From positions 52,946-116,945 of the forward strand of contig NZ_KB899639.1 of NCBI RefSeq assembly GCF_000378405.1: a DNA stretch of 64,000 nt, in the 5' to 3' direction. Below are positions 47,507 to 60,557 of this stretch, piece after piece. Made by a program: the position numbers and the translations under genes. Every line of letters starts with the position of its first letter. Positions within the stretch are counted from its first letter, which is position 1. The notes beneath the pieces were generated by a model, which had not been told where the DNA came from, made no database searches, and saw only the letters and a program-made list of their open reading frames with translations. This DNA is from Succinimonas amylolytica DSM 2873. GTDB lineage: Bacteria; Pseudomonadota; Gammaproteobacteria; Enterobacterales; Succinivibrionaceae.

Positions 47507-48214
47507 GTGGATATTTTAGAAGAAGACGAGAAGCAGCGGGAAGAAGAGCTGGAGAAATGGTGGAAGGAAAACTGGAAAAGCATCTTCGGCGGAGTGCTTT
47601 TGGCAATTTTCCTGATAGTTTCGGTCTATTTCTACAGAGATTATGTGACCAGGCAGCGTCAGCACGGTGCCAACGAATTTTATTCGGTGGTGCTGAATGG
47701 CGACATTAATGATCCTAAGGGGCTGGAGTCCGTTAAGGACTTTATTGCCGGTCATAATGATGTCTACGGTGAACTGGCTGCATCTGTGCTGGTGAAGTCT
47801 CTGGTTTCTGCCGGCAAATATGAAGAGGCTCTGGATAATCTCCGGAATGCCATCGGCAAGGGCAATGACACCATTCTGGACAATCTTCTCAGAATCCGGG
47901 CTGCCCGTCTGGCAGTCACCCTCAAAAAGTATGATGAGGCAGAGGGTTTTCTGAAAGCGGCAAAGGATGAAGCGGTAAAGGGCGTGGTTACCGAGATCCG
48001 CGGTGATATCGCAGCCGCTCAGGGCAAGCGTGAGGAGGCTGTGGCCCTGTATCGCGAAGCTCTTGGCATGGTGAAGGAAGGTTTTGAGAAGCCGGGCCTT
48101 AAAATGAAGTACGAAAGCCTTCTTGCCGAAAAGGGCGTGAAGCCGGCTCCGGAATTCGTTGCTGCCGCTGCTTCCGGGAAGGAGCCCGAGGCTCCGGCCG
48201 TTCCGGCAAAATAG
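47507..48214 (+). CDS. yfgM: YfgM family, ancillary SecYEG translocon subunit
   Basis: Single-pass inner-membrane protein with a periplasmic TPR domain; with PpiD it contacts SecYEG and periplasmic chaperones. 235 residues. I prefer the GTG at 47507: GGAGGA lies directly against the ATG at 47501, leaving no spacing, and the resulting DILEEDEKQ start resembles E. coli YfgM. Membrane helix IFGGVLLAIFLIVSVYFY (about 27-44); TPR-like repeats follow; Pro/Ala/Glu-rich end. Confidence 0.92.
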   Translation: MDILEEDEKQREEELEKWWKENWKSIFGGVLLAIFLIVSVYFYRDYVTRQRQHGANEFYSVVLNGDINDPKGLESVKDFIAGHNDVYGELAASVLVKSLVSAGKYEEALDNLRNAIGKGNDTILDNLLRIRAARLAVTLKKYDEAEGFLKAAKDEAVKGVVTEIRGDIAAAQGKREEAVALYREALGMVKEGFEKPGLKMKYESLLAEKGVKPAPEFVAAAASGKEPEAPAVPAK

Positions 48215-48282
48215 GAAGTTCCGGCACGGGATCCCCGGGATCTCGGCGGAAGGATGACAGTCTTGCAAAAAGGGCGTGACAG

Positions 48283-49509
48283 ATGAGGGATTTATTCAGA
48301 CACCAGGTATACAGACTGCTGGCAGCGGCCGTGTTCGGCGCCGGTCTTGCCGGGTGTTCATCCGAGGTGGACGTGTATGTGCCGGTACCGGTTCCCGAGT
48401 TTGAGAATCAGATCCGGCTGGAGGTGGCCTGGAGCTCCTCGGTGGGTTCCGGGGTCGGCAGATTCTACTCTGCGCTGCATCCGGCCTTTGACGGAGAACG
48501 GGTGTATGCCGCTTCCCGCAACGGTGATGTTTATGCCTTTGACAAGAAGGACGGCGGCCGGCTGTGGCACCTGGATCTGGATGACGAGGATGAAAACGAC
48601 GACCGCCGTTCTGCCAGGATTTCAGGCGGTATCACGGTGCGTGAGGACTTTGATACCTCGCTGGTTCTTCTGGCCAGTGAAAACGGCTGGGTTTATGCCG
48701 TGGACGGAGCGAAGGGCGAGCTTATCTGGAAGCACTTTACCGGTGAGGAGATCCTGACAGCTCCGGCGGTGGACGGGGATCGGGTTTTTGTACTGTCTTC
48801 TCACGGCCAGCTTTTTGCGCTTAACGCCAGTGACGGTTCCCGGATCTGGGCTACGGGGGATGATTCCGCCCAGTTTGCGGTGCGGGGAGACTGTGCTCCG
48901 GTGCCGGTACAGGGGGCAGTAGTCTTTTACGGAACCTCCGACGGCAAGCTCAATATTGTCAATCAGGAGCGCGGCGTCTTGCTGAATCAGATCAAGGTAG
49001 GGGTTCCTCACGGCTCCACCAGGCTCTCGCGGCTCAACGATGTGAATGCGTCTCCGGTGGTTATCAGTGACGAGCTTTATGTAATTGCTCTTAACGGCCA
49101 GTTCCAGGGGCTCAGCCTGCATAATCCCTCCCGTCCCATGTGGGTAAGGCAGTATTCGTCAGTGGCCACCCCGGCCTATGACCTCAGTGACATTGCCATT
49201 ACCGATCAGTCCGGGCATGTTTATGCGGTGATCCGCACTGACGGCTCTGAGCGGTGGAGCAATACCCGTCTGACCTACCGGAATGTTACCGGTCCCGCCT
49301 ATGCAGGAAGCTATGTGGTGGTGGGGGACTACGAGGGCTATCTTTACTGGCTGGACAGTGCCACAGGTGATTTCCGGGCCAAGCTCCAGCTTAACAGCTC
49401 CGGTATTTATACCGCCCCGGTAGCGGATGACGATACTGTATACGTAGTTACCAGAAACGGCAATCTTTACGCGGTCCGGGAAAAACAGGATTCCGAATCT
49501 CAGGATTAG
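48283..49509 (+). CDS. bamB: outer-membrane assembly lipoprotein BamB
   Basis: Eight-bladed beta-propeller lipoprotein of the BAM complex. 408 residues. Lipobox GLAGC with acylated Cys25. Repeated PQQ-like blades: [65 protein letters not shown]. Between yfgM and der, the standard order. Confidence 0.95.
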   Translation: MRDLFRHQVYRLLAAAVFGAGLAGCSSEVDVYVPVPVPEFENQIRLEVAWSSSVGSGVGRFYSALHPAFDGERVYAASRNGDVYAFDKKDGGRLWHLDLDDEDENDDRRSARISGGITVREDFDTSLVLLASENGWVYAVDGAKGELIWKHFTGEEILTAPAVDGDRVFVLSSHGQLFALNASDGSRIWATGDDSAQFAVRGDCAPVPVQGAVVFYGTSDGKLNIVNQERGVLLNQIKVGVPHGSTRLSRLNDVNASPVVISDELYVIALNGQFQGLSLHNPSRPMWVRQYSSVATPAYDLSDIAITDQSGHVYAVIRTDGSERWSNTRLTYRNVTGPAYAGSYVVVGDYEGYLYWLDSATGDFRAKLQLNSSGIYTAPVADDDTVYVVTRNGNLYAVREKQDSESQD

Positions 49510-49530
49510 TGTTGCCGGGGTTTTGCGGGT

Positions 49531-49560
49531 TCCGGTCTTCGGACCGGAGCTTCTTATTTT
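49531..49560 (+). other. UUCG-capped hairpin between bamB and der
   Basis: TCCGGTC-TTCG-GACCGGA is a perfect 7-bp stem closed by the very stable TTCG tetraloop, then GCTTCTTATTTT. It is a possible partial terminator or 3' stabiliser within the operon. Confidence 0.55.
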
Positions 49561-49576
49561 AAAAAGGAAAAAGTTC

Positions 49577-51211
49577 ATGACAAAAGTAGTGGCTCTTGTA
49601 GGGCGGCCGAATGTAGGCAAATCTACTCTGTTTAACCGTCTTACCAAAACCAGGGATGCTCTCGTGGCGGATTTCCCGGGGCTTACCAGAGACCGTAAAT
49701 ACGGCCGTGCCATGTATCAGGATCATGAATATATTCTTATTGATACCGGCGGCATTGACGGCAGCGAGGAGGGCATTGAGACCCATATGGCGGATCAGTC
49801 CCTGCAGGCCATCGATGAAGCGGATCTGGTGCTGTTTCTGGTGGATGCGAAATTCGGGATCTCCGCCGGGGATTACATGATTGCCGACTATGTCAGAAAG
49901 CAGCAGAAAAAGGTTACCGTGGTGGCCAACAAGGTGGACGGCATGGATCCGGACGTGGCTATCGGTGAATTCTATGCCCTGGGACTTTCCGGTGAAATCT
50001 ATCCCATTGCTGCCGAGCACGGCCGCGGTGTCGGGATTCTTCTGGATGAGGTTCTGGCCCCGGTTCTTAATGACGAAGCTGAAAAGCCCCGCTTCGAGGT
50101 GGGCCCCTTTGATGACCCGGAGGCTCTGGAGTGGGAAAAGGGCTTTGATTTCCTGGATAATGTTCCGGTGGACAAGGAGGCCGGCGGCTTTAACTGGTAT
50201 GAGTGGAAGCAGCGGCACAAACCCGGTCAGGAAAGCGGCACCGAGGAATCCCAGGAGCATGCGGAAGCTCCGGCGGAGGGAAACGCCTCCTTAGAGGAGG
50301 AGGTTCCCTTTGCGGATCTGCCGGTGAAATTTGCCATTGTGGGACGTCCTAATGTGGGGAAGTCCACTCTTACCAACAGAATGCTGGGCGAGGATCGGGT
50401 AGTGGTGTATGACGAGCCCGGCACCACCCGCGATTCAATTTATATTCCTCTGGATCGCGATCGGGATCATTACATAGTAATCGACACTGCGGGAGTCAGA
50501 AAGCGCAAGAAGGTTACTGTGGCGGTGGAAAAGTTTTCCGTAGTAAAAACTCTTCAGGCTATTGAAGACTGCAATGTGGCTCTTTTGGTAATTGATGCCA
50601 ATGCCGGAGTCACGGATCAGGATCTCAGCCTCCTGAGCTTTATTATTCAGTCGGGACGGGCTTTGGTTATTGCCGTTAACAAATGGGACGGTCTTACTCA
50701 GGATGTAAAGGAAAAGATAAAGAACGAGCTCAATCTCCGGCTGGGATTTGTGGATTTTGCGGAGGTGCACTTCATTTCCGCTCTGCATGGTACCGGGGTG
50801 GGAAATCTGTTTGATTCCATAAAGAGAGCCTATGCTTCGGCCACTACCCGGGTTGGCACCTCCAAGCTGAACCGGATTCTGGAAATGGCTGTCCGGCAGG
50901 TGGAGCCTCCCATGTCCGGCGGCCGGCGCATTAAGCTGAAATATGCTCATGCCGGCGGCTATAATCCTCCCCGCATTATTATTCACGGCAATAAGACCCG
51001 GGATCTTACCGATTCCTACAAGAGGTACCTGACAAACTATTTCCGGGAGAGTCTTAAGATCGTGGGCACTCCGGTAAGTCTGGAATTTCATGAGGGGGAT
51101 AATCCCTATGAAAACAAGAAGAACAAGCTTACCCAGAGTCAGATCCGGGCCAAGAGACGGCTTATGAAGTTTGTGATGTCCAAAAAGAGAAAGGCAGCCA
51201 GAAAGGGATAA
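49577..51211 (+). CDS. der: ribosome-assembly GTPase Der (EngA) with enlarged inter-domain linker
   Basis: Double GTPase required for 50S subunit maturation. 544 residues from the ATG at 49577 (AAAAGGA upstream). G domain 1: [25 protein letters not shown] domain 2: [29 protein letters not shown]-like C-terminal domain and a basic tail follow. The stretch between the G domains (about residues 170-255), rich in Glu, Pro, Gly and Trp, is longer than in E. coli Der (490 total). Confidence 0.97.
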   Translation: MTKVVALVGRPNVGKSTLFNRLTKTRDALVADFPGLTRDRKYGRAMYQDHEYILIDTGGIDGSEEGIETHMADQSLQAIDEADLVLFLVDAKFGISAGDYMIADYVRKQQKKVTVVANKVDGMDPDVAIGEFYALGLSGEIYPIAAEHGRGVGILLDEVLAPVLNDEAEKPRFEVGPFDDPEALEWEKGFDFLDNVPVDKEAGGFNWYEWKQRHKPGQESGTEESQEHAEAPAEGNASLEEEVPFADLPVKFAIVGRPNVGKSTLTNRMLGEDRVVVYDEPGTTRDSIYIPLDRDRDHYIVIDTAGVRKRKKVTVAVEKFSVVKTLQAIEDCNVALLVIDANAGVTDQDLSLLSFIIQSGRALVIAVNKWDGLTQDVKEKIKNELNLRLGFVDFAEVHFISALHGTGVGNLFDSIKRAYASATTRVGTSKLNRILEMAVRQVEPPMSGGRRIKLKYAHAGGYNPPRIIIHGNKTRDLTDSYKRYLTNYFRESLKIVGTPVSLEFHEGDNPYENKKNKLTQSQIRAKRRLMKFVMSKKRKAARKG

Positions 51212-51217
51212 GCGGAC

Positions 51218-51619
51218 ATGCAGAAATATGATTTGACGAAGTGTCCCTGCGGCAGCGGTAAACCGTATCAGGAATGCTGTGAGGAACTGCATTCCGGCAA
51301 AAGGCAGGCTGAGACCCCGACGGAGCTTCTGCGGGGCCGCTATACCGCCTATGCTCTTCAGAACGGGGATTATGTGAAGGCCTCCTGGCATCCGGATTTC
51401 TGTCCCGCTGTTCCGCCGCGTTTTATGGTTTCGGATTACAGGAAGATCAAGCTGACCCGTCTGGAGATTCTCCGGGAGGAGATAACAGGGGATACCGGGG
51501 TGGTGGAATATATTGCCAGACTCCGGGTGGGAACCAGATTTGACTACATCCATGAAATTGCCAATTATGTGAAAACCGGAGGAAGATGGTATTATACTGA
51601 CGGAAATCAGCTCCACTGA
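51218..51619 (+). CDS. YchJ-family protein with SEC-C zinc motif
   Basis: 133 residues. The N-terminal CPCGSGKPYQECC is a SEC-C zinc-binding motif as at the SecA C-terminus. The rest matches the YchJ/UPF0225 NTF2-like domain (PTELLRGRYTAYALQNGDYVKASWHP). E. coli YchJ also has a C-terminal SEC-C motif, missing here. 6 bases after der. Function unknown. Confidence 0.82.
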   Translation: MQKYDLTKCPCGSGKPYQECCEELHSGKRQAETPTELLRGRYTAYALQNGDYVKASWHPDFCPAVPPRFMVSDYRKIKLTRLEILREEITGDTGVVEYIARLRVGTRFDYIHEIANYVKTGGRWYYTDGNQLH

Positions 51620-51644
51620 TTTTCCCCTCTGGTTCTGAATGCTT

Positions 51645-51671
51645 TCCGGGATGGTGTCCCGGATTTTTTTT
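51645..51671 (+). terminator. terminator of the der operon
   Basis: TCCGGGA-TGGTG-TCCCGGA followed by eight T. Confidence 0.9.
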
Positions 51672-51965
51672 GCGAGAACCGCAGAAAAGGTCATCTCCCG
51701 ATTTATAAAATCCCGGAAACTCCGGTTATGTTTTCAGAAAGACTGTTTATGGCTCTGTCCGGTTCAGTATTTGTCACACGTTGTTGCTGCACACTTTTTG
51801 CCACTCTTCTTTTTCCTGACAGTTTGTTCCTCCTGTCAGTTATTTCCCTTCTCTTTATTCAGTCAGAATCATGCCTGTCCCGCGTATTTATGTTGCGGTA
51901 ATGGGGGCCCCGTTTATACAGGAACCGGCAAACCCGCGGGCTATCTCATACATAAATTTAAAGGA
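51672..51965. other. intergenic between converging operons
   Basis: I see no gene or conserved structure in this stretch. Confidence 0.4.
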
Positions 51966-51997
51966 CAAAAAAAGAGGGATTTCCGGAAAAACCCCTC
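51966..51997 (-). terminator. terminator after gdhA
   Basis: On the minus strand AGAGGG and CCCTCT (51992-51997 and 51972-51977) form the stem, followed by seven T. Confidence 0.75.
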
Positions 51998-52027
51998 TAA
52001 CATGTCAGAAACGTTCTGGTTTAGCTA

Positions 52028-54498
<2,471 letters not shown>

Positions 54499-57400
54499 AT
54501 GGAAATTTTACGTGGAGCGCCCGCTCTTTCTGAATTCCGTGTAAAGAAACTCCTTCAGGGGTTTGCGGAAAAAGGTCTGAAAATCACCTCCGTTTATGCC
54601 GAATATGTGCATTTTGCCAGTCTTTCCTCCCCGCTGTCCGACAGTGAGAAGGATATTCTCGGCAAGATTCTGACCTACGGCCCTCGCATTTCCGAAAAGG
54701 AACTCCGGGGCACGCTGTATCTGGTTACCCCGAGACCGGGTACCATATCTCCGTGGTCCTCAAAAGCAACAGACATTGCTCATAACTGCGGTCTTCCGTC
54801 CGTTGATCGTCTGGAACGCGGCATTGCCTATTATATAGAGGGAGACGATGCCGGTAATCGCGCCGGGATTCTGCCTCTTATTCATGACCGGATGATGGAA
54901 TATGTTATGGACAGTCTGGAAGCCGCCGGGCAGCTGTTCCAGAAGCAGGATCCGAAGCCCATGACCTCCGTGGATGTGCTGGGACAGGGTAAGGCTGCTC
55001 TGGAAAAGGCCAATGTGGAGCTGGGACTGGCTCTTTCCGATGACGAAATGAACTATCTGGTTAAAAGCTTCACGGATCTGGGCAGAAACCCCAACGACGT
55101 GGAGCTTTACATGTTCGCCCAGGCCAATTCCGAGCACTGCCGGCACAAAGTATTCAATGCCGACTGGGTTATTGACGGGGTGAAGCAGGACAAGTCCCTG
55201 TTCAAGATGATAAAGAACACCTATGACTGCAACCATGACTACATTTACAGTGCCTACAAGGACAATGCCGCCGTCATGGAGGGCTCAGTGGCCGGAAGAT
55301 TTTTCCCGGATCCGGTGACCCATGTGTTCAGCTATCATGAAGAGCCGGTGCAGATTCTGATGAAGGTGGAGACCCACAATCATCCTACGGCCATTTCTCC
55401 CTATCCCGGCGCTGCTACCGGTTCCGGCGGTGAAATCCGTGACGAGGGAGCTACCGGCGTCGGCTCCAAGCCCAAGGCCGGTATTTGCGGGTTTTCAGTA
55501 TCAAACCTCAGAATTCCGGGGTTCGTGCAGCCCTGGGAGACCGATTTCGGGAAGCCGGGACGCATTGATACCGCCTTTGATATCATGATTGACGGACCTC
55601 TGGGGGCTGCCGGCTTCAATAACGAGTTCGGCCGTCCTAACATTAACGGCTATTTCAGAACCTATGAGGAGGCTGTGGACAGTCATAACGGCTACGAGAT
55701 CCGGGGTTATCACAAGCCCATCATGCTGGCCGGCGGTTTTGGCAATATCCGCAGTGAGCACATTAATAAGGGCGAAATCCCGCCCGGAGCCAAAATAGTG
55801 GTTCTGGGCGGTCCGGCCATGAATATCGGTCTCGGCGGCGGTGCTGCCTCCTCCATGACCAGCGGTCAGTCTGCCGAGGATCTGGATTTTGCTTCGGTGC
55901 AGCGCGACAACCCGGAGATGGAAAGACGCTGTCAGGAGGTCATTGATGTCTGTACCTCCATGGGCTCCGAGAATCCGATTCTCTTTATTCACGACGTAGG
56001 TGCCGGCGGCCTTTCCAATGCGCTTCCGGAGCTGGTGAACGACGGTAACCGGGGGGGCGACTTTGAGCTCCGCAAGGTTCCCAACGATGAACCGGGCATG
56101 TCTCCCTACGAGCTCTGGTGCAACGAATCCCAGGAACGCTATGTGCTGGCAGTAAGTCAGGAGAAATTCCCGGAATTCGAGCGGATCTGCCAGCGTGAGC
56201 GGGCCCGCTTTGCAGTAGTGGGTACTGCCACTGAAGAGAGACATCTCAGACTTCACGACAGTCATTTCGGTAACAATCCGATTGATCTGCCCACTGATGT
56301 GCTTCTTGGCAAGCCTCCCAGAATGCACAAGAATGTTAAGAGCCTGAAGGCCCAGGGCAAGGATCTGAATTTGTCCGGAGTTACTCCGAGAGCAGCTGCC
56401 GAAAGAATTCTCCGTCTCCCGACCGTTGCCGAGAAGACCTTCCTTATCACCATCGGTGACCGTACTGTAACCGGTCTGGTTACCCGGGATCAGATGGTGG
56501 GACCGTGGCAGGTTCCGGTGGCAGACTGCGGGGTAACCGCCGCCTCCTATGATTCCTATAAAGGCGAGGCCGTGGCCATGGGCGAACGTCCTCCGGTGGC
56601 GCTTCTGAATTACGGCGCCTCCGCCAGAATGGCGGTGGCTGAAGCTCTTACCAATATTGCGGCCGCTCAGATTGGAGATATTACCAGGGTTAAGCTGTCG
56701 GCCAACTGGATGGCCGCCGCCGGACATCCGGGTGAGGATGCCGGACTTTACGAGGCTGTCAAGGCTGTGGGCGAGGAGCTTTGTCCGGCTCTGGGAATTA
56801 CCGTTCCGGTGGGCAAGGACTCCATGTCCATGAAGACCACCTGGACTGAAAACGGTACTGCCCGTGCGGTAACCGCTCCGCTGTCCCTGAACATTACGGC
56901 CTTTGCCCGGGTGGAGGATGTGAGAAACACTAGAACCCCGCAGTTAAGAACCGATATGGGCGATACAGTTCTTATCTATGTCGATCTGGGACTGGGCAAA
57001 AACCGTCTGGGAGCTTCTGCTCTGGCACAGGTTTACAAGCAGCTCGGCAGGGATACCCCCGATGTGGAGAATCCTTCACAGCTTAAGGGCTTCTTTGATG
57101 CCGTACAGTTCCTGAACCGGAAGAATTTCCTCCTGGCCTATCATGACAAGTCTGACGGCGGTCTTTTTGTTACTGTTGCCGAAATGGCTTTTGCCGGCCA
57201 CACCGGTGTTACCGTGGAAATCGGAGATCTGGGTGTCGATGATTTGGCGGTGCTGTTCAATGAAGAAGCCGGTGCAGTGCTCCAGATTCGGTCTGCCCAC
57301 AAGGAAGACGTGCTTAACATTCTTTCCGGACACGGTCTGGCTCACTGCATTCACACTGTGGGTGTTCTCAATAATGAGAACCGGCTGATCTTCAGAAGGG

Positions 57401-58383
57401 CCGGAAACGACATTATCAACGAGCCGGTATCCTTCTTCCGTTCCATCTGGGCGGAAACCACCTACAGAATGCAGGCATACCGTGATAATCCGGATTGCGC
57501 CAGAAGCGAATTTGAGGCTAAGTCCGATGCCGGGGATCCGGGACTTAATGTCAGCCTGACCTTTGATGTCAGAGAGGATGTGGCTGCTCCCTACATTGCC
57601 AGGGGAGCTGCTCCGAAGATTGCCATTCTGCGTGAAGAGGGTGTGAATTCCCAGAATGAAATGGCAGCCGCTTTTGACCGGGCCGGATTTGAGAGCGTTG
57701 ACGTGCACATGTCGGATATCCTGTCCGGCAGAGTGTCTCTCAGGGATTTCAAGGCTCTTGCTGCCTGCGGCGGCTTTTCCTACGGCGATGTTTTGGGTGC
57801 CGGTGAAGGCTGGGCCAAGAGCATTCTCTTCAATCCTCTGGCCAGATCGGAGTTCCAGAGCTTCTTTGAAAGAACTGATACTCTGGCCCTGGGTGTCTGC
57901 AACGGCTGTCAGATGATGTCGAACCTCAGGGATATTATTCCGGGAGCCGACCTCTGGCCGCGCTTTGTCAGAAATGAATCCGATCGCTTTGAGGCCCGGT
58001 TCAGCCTGGTGGAAATCCAGAAGTCGCCGTCTCTGTTCTTTGCGGATATGGCCGGATCCAGAATGCCTATTGCCGTGGCTCATGCCGAGGGGCGTACCGA
58101 ATATCTGAATGCGGAGCATCTTAGCCAGGTTGAGAACAGCGGTCTTGTGGCGGTGCGCTTTGTGGATAACCGCGGTGCCGTTACCGAGAAATATCCTTTC
58201 AATCCTAATGGCTCTCCGTTCGGCATTACCGGCCTGTCCTCCCGTGACGGCCGGGTAACCATCATGATGCCGCATCCGGAACGTACTATTAGAACCGTGT
58301 CCAACAGCTGGCATCCGGATGACTGGGGTGAAGACAGTCCGTGGATGAGGGCTTTCCGGAACGCCAGAAAGGCTCTGGGCTGA
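54499..58383 (+). CDS. purL: phosphoribosylformylglycinamidine synthase
   Basis: Large single-chain FGAM synthetase, fourth step of purine synthesis. 1294 residues, matching the E. coli enzyme almost throughout. The start at 54499 gives [19 protein letters not shown]. Synthetase core: [62 protein letters not shown]-terminal glutaminase domain (from about 1035): nucleophile in [10 protein letters not shown], His/Glu in PHPER. Its product is the substrate of PurM at the other end of the window. Confidence 0.98.
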   Translation: MEILRGAPALSEFRVKKLLQGFAEKGLKITSVYAEYVHFASLSSPLSDSEKDILGKILTYGPRISEKELRGTLYLVTPRPGTISPWSSKATDIAHNCGLPSVDRLERGIAYYIEGDDAGNRAGILPLIHDRMMEYVMDSLEAAGQLFQKQDPKPMTSVDVLGQGKAALEKANVELGLALSDDEMNYLVKSFTDLGRNPNDVELYMFAQANSEHCRHKVFNADWVIDGVKQDKSLFKMIKNTYDCNHDYIYSAYKDNAAVMEGSVAGRFFPDPVTHVFSYHEEPVQILMKVETHNHPTAISPYPGAATGSGGEIRDEGATGVGSKPKAGICGFSVSNLRIPGFVQPWETDFGKPGRIDTAFDIMIDGPLGAAGFNNEFGRPNINGYFRTYEEAVDSHNGYEIRGYHKPIMLAGGFGNIRSEHINKGEIPPGAKIVVLGGPAMNIGLGGGAASSMTSGQSAEDLDFASVQRDNPEMERRCQEVIDVCTSMGSENPILFIHDVGAGGLSNALPELVNDGNRGGDFELRKVPNDEPGMSPYELWCNESQERYVLAVSQEKFPEFERICQRERARFAVVGTATEERHLRLHDSHFGNNPIDLPTDVLLGKPPRMHKNVKSLKAQGKDLNLSGVTPRAAAERILRLPTVAEKTFLITIGDRTVTGLVTRDQMVGPWQVPVADCGVTAASYDSYKGEAVAMGERPPVALLNYGASARMAVAEALTNIAAAQIGDITRVKLSANWMAAAGHPGEDAGLYEAVKAVGEELCPALGITVPVGKDSMSMKTTWTENGTARAVTAPLSLNITAFARVEDVRNTRTPQLRTDMGDTVLIYVDLGLGKNRLGASALAQVYKQLGRDTPDVENPSQLKGFFDAVQFLNRKNFLLAYHDKSDGGLFVTVAEMAFAGHTGVTVEIGDLGVDDLAVLFNEEAGAVLQIRSAHKEDVLNILSGHGLAHCIHTVGVLNNENRLIFRRAGNDIINEPVSFFRSIWAETTYRMQAYRDNPDCARSEFEAKSDAGDPGLNVSLTFDVREDVAAPYIARGAAPKIAILREEGVNSQNEMAAAFDRAGFESVDVHMSDILSGRVSLRDFKALAACGGFSYGDVLGAGEGWAKSILFNPLARSEFQSFFERTDTLALGVCNGCQMMSNLRDIIPGADLWPRFVRNESDRFEARFSLVEIQKSPSLFFADMAGSRMPIAVAHAEGRTEYLNAEHLSQVENSGLVAVRFVDNRGAVTEKYPFNPNGSPFGITGLSSRDGRVTIMMPHPERTIRTVSNSWHPDDWGEDSPWMRAFRNARKALG

Positions 58384-58437
58384 TAACCAATTTCCGGAGA
58401 CGGAACACCGGATCTGGAAACAGCTGTGAATAGGAAT

Positions 58438-58466
58438 AAGGGGGATTGAAAGATCCCCCTTTTTTA
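58438..58466 (+). terminator. terminator of purL
   Basis: AAGGGGGAT-TGAAAG-ATCCCCCTT, perfect 9-bp stem, followed by TTTTT. Confidence 0.9.
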
Positions 58467-58635
58467 TACCCGGGGTTTCGAGACGGATTTTTGACAGCTG
58501 CGGTATCCGGGGTGATGACGCATTGGTTTCAGGCCCTGCTATGGCTTGTGCCACCGTTTATTACCTGCGGAAAATCAGGCTGGCATGTTTTATGTATCTA
58601 AAGGACAGAAATCATTTTTTGTCAGGACTAAGACT

Positions 58636-59667
58636 ATGCAGGCTTCAGCAATACCCGGATTTTCAGAAAACGCCCCGAGTGCCGTTATGCAGGAGGTGTT
58701 CAATGCCTCTTCGGCGGCGTTTGTGATTGTGGACAGAAAAGGGCTGGTGTCGCATGCCAACACCGCAGCCCGGAATATGCTGGGAAAGAATATTTCCGGA
58801 AAACAGTGGCGTTCCGTTATCAGGGACAGCTTTCAGCCGTCCGGAGATGACGGAAACGAGGTTACTCTGCGGGATGGCCGTAAAGTTGCAGTTAATACCA
58901 GACCGCTTTCTGTGGGGCAGCTGGTGGAGCTTACTGACGTAACTCCCACCAGAAAGCTTCAGGAGCGTATCAGTCACATGGAACGTCTTTCCAGTCTCGG
59001 CAAAATGGCGGCTTCGCTGGCTCATCAGATTAGAACTCCGTTGTCTGCCGCCATGCTTTATGCCGCCAACCTGGCAAACAGAGGCCTGAACGAGGCTGTA
59101 AGAACGCAGTTTCTTAAAAAGCTTTCCGACAGGCTGCAGGATCTGGAAAATCAGGTAAAGGATGTGCTCCTTTTTGCCAGAGCCGGGGACAGAATTGCGG
59201 ATCGGTTGGAACTTACCGAGCTGGTTTCCGCCGTGAAAAACGCTTCCGAGGGGGTGCTTTCCCGGGGAAATGCCCGAATTGATATCCGGATGGATGATCC
59301 TCCAATGGAAATCATTGCGAATAAGACCGCCCTGGCCAGTGCCCTTAACAATCTGGTGGCCAATGCGGTGGAGGCCGGAGCTACCCGGATTTTTATAGAC
59401 GTTACCAGGGAGCGCGGGGAGGCAATTATTAAAATTGCCGATAACGGCAGCGGCATGAGTCCTGAGCTTCAGCACAGTGTGTTTGATCCTTTCTTCACTA
59501 CCAAGGCCAATGGCACCGGACTTGGTCTGGCGGTGGTGAAATCGGTGGTGGCGGCGCATCAGGGCCGGATCGGTCTGGTTTCGGAAAGCGGCCGGGGCAC
59601 CTGCTTTTCGGTAGTGCTGCCGCTGGCAGACTCCGGAAGGGCCGCGGGGATGCCTCTTGCGGCGTAA
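58636..59667 (+). CDS. flrB: flagellar two-component sensor histidine kinase FlrB
   Basis: Cytoplasmic NtrB-like kinase that phosphorylates FlrC to turn on class III flagellar genes. 343 residues from the ATG at 58636 (AGGA upstream); an ATG at 58585 would add 17. A PAS-like domain (EVFNASSAAFVIVDRKGLVSHAN, about 18-100) precedes the H-box LAHQIRTPLSAAMLYA. The ATPase boxes are NNLVANAVEAGA (N), IADNGSGMSPE (G1), FFTTKANGTGLGLAVVKSVV (F/G2). No membrane segment. flrC lies 3.8 kb downstream rather than next door. Confidence 0.88.
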   Translation: MQASAIPGFSENAPSAVMQEVFNASSAAFVIVDRKGLVSHANTAARNMLGKNISGKQWRSVIRDSFQPSGDDGNEVTLRDGRKVAVNTRPLSVGQLVELTDVTPTRKLQERISHMERLSSLGKMAASLAHQIRTPLSAAMLYAANLANRGLNEAVRTQFLKKLSDRLQDLENQVKDVLLFARAGDRIADRLELTELVSAVKNASEGVLSRGNARIDIRMDDPPMEIIANKTALASALNNLVANAVEAGATRIFIDVTRERGEAIIKIADNGSGMSPELQHSVFDPFFTTKANGTGLGLAVVKSVVAAHQGRIGLVSESGRGTCFSVVLPLADSGRAAGMPLAA

Positions 59668-60207
59668 TCCTTCCGGCGTTACCGGCACACAGTTTTCCAA
59701 AAACTACATCCGTTAATCCCGTTTTCTGGAATTAACGGATGGCTGTGTTTTATGGCCGGGATAATTCCGGTGTCTTCTCTCTTCTCCAGGTTATTTTTTC
59801 CCTTTTCTTATCTTCTTTATCTCAGGCGTTTTTTTAGTGCGGCTCCGGTACCGGAGTAGGAGTAGTGAGGCGGCTATGGTACAGGAAATGCGGCCTATGT
59901 TTCTGGCGTGATACAGATCTCTTATATTTAGGGTTTTGTGTAGTTAAATTTCGTCAAAGTTTTAGATATTGTTTCGAATTTTGGTTTTGTGAGATATTGG
60001 GGTTTGTAACTATAAAACCTTTGTATATAAGGCGTGTTGTAACTTTTATTTGTGGTTGTTATGAAAATATTTTCAGATGTATGAAAGTATTTTCATTAAA
60101 AATTTTTGAAAAAATACTACACAAAGCTATTGCAAAGTGTGCTCAACATCACTATCATGAAAATGTGCTCAGGGAGATGAGCAAAACAGATTTCGGAGGA
60201 AAACGAA
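59668..60207. promoter_or_regulatory. region between flrB and the small-ORF array, with operator-like dyads and promoter
   Basis: A hairpin CATCCGTTAAT/ATTAACGGATG (59707-59741, 13-base loop) may end flrB. From about 59920 the DNA turns AT-rich. Two palindromes 20 bp apart, TGAAAATATTTTCA (60062-60075) and TGAAAGTATTTTCA (60082-60095), look like a tandem operator. TTGCAA (60130-60135), 17 bases, TATCAT (60153-60158) is a fair promoter that would give about a 45-base leader for the first small ORF. A 119-codon frame at 59865-60224 is Cys/Phe-rich, runs across these sites and is rejected. Confidence 0.55.
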
Positions 60208-60291
60208 ATGAAGAGACTTTTTAACAGATATGTTGAAGCAGAACGTCTGGCACCGGTAACCCGCAGCTACTTTTTCAGCTACGTGAAGTAA
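60208..60291 (+). CDS. 27-aa small protein, tandem copy 1
   Basis: 84 bases, 27 codons plus TAA, preceded by GGAGGA at 7 bases. The product starts MKRLFNRYVEAE, has a proline at position 16 and ends SYFFSYVK. Net charge is about +4 (six Lys/Arg, two Glu). Residues 3-14 would make a short amphipathic helix (Leu4, Phe5, Tyr8, Val9, Leu14 on one face). It is not hydrophobic enough to be a membrane helix. Copies 2 and 3 differ only by Lys2 to Arg and by synonymous changes. I recognise no family. First gene behind the candidate promoter. Confidence 0.8.
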   Translation: MKRLFNRYVEAERLAPVTRSYFFSYVK

Positions 60292-60382
60292 GCGGCGTCC
60301 GGAAGTCGTCCGAACCCCGGGGCGGAGAAAAAAGGCCCCTGTTGTGAACAGTTATGTGAACAGAAATCGTGAGGAAACCGAA

Positions 60383-60466
60383 ATGAGAAGACTTTTTAAC
60401 AGATACGTTGAAGCAGAACGTCTGGCACCGGTAACCCGCAGCTACTTTTTCAGCTACGTGAAGTAA
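60383..60466 (+). CDS. 27-aa small protein, tandem copy 2
   Basis: Same product as copy 1 with Arg at position 2 (MRRLFNRYVEAE ... SYFFSYVK). Ribosome binding site GAGGA 7 bases before the ATG. It follows copy 1 by 91 bases. DNA differences from copy 1 inside the gene are in codon 2 and a synonymous Tyr codon 8. Confidence 0.8.
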   Translation: MRRLFNRYVEAERLAPVTRSYFFSYVK

Positions 60467-60557
60467 GCGGCGTCCGGAAGTCGTCCGAACCCCGGGGCGG
60501 AGAAAAAAGGCCCCTGTTGTGAACACTGATGTGAACAGAAATCGTGAGGAAACCGAA

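Noticed and set aside
59865-60224. 119-codon plus-strand frame before the small-ORF array
   Set aside because: Cys/Phe-rich odd composition, runs through AT-rich operator and promoter sequence and overlaps the first small gene; no family resemblance.
60275-60526. 83-codon minus-strand frame across the array
   Set aside because: It arises because the 175-bp repeat is open on the other strand; the peptide merely repeats itself and has no ribosome binding site.
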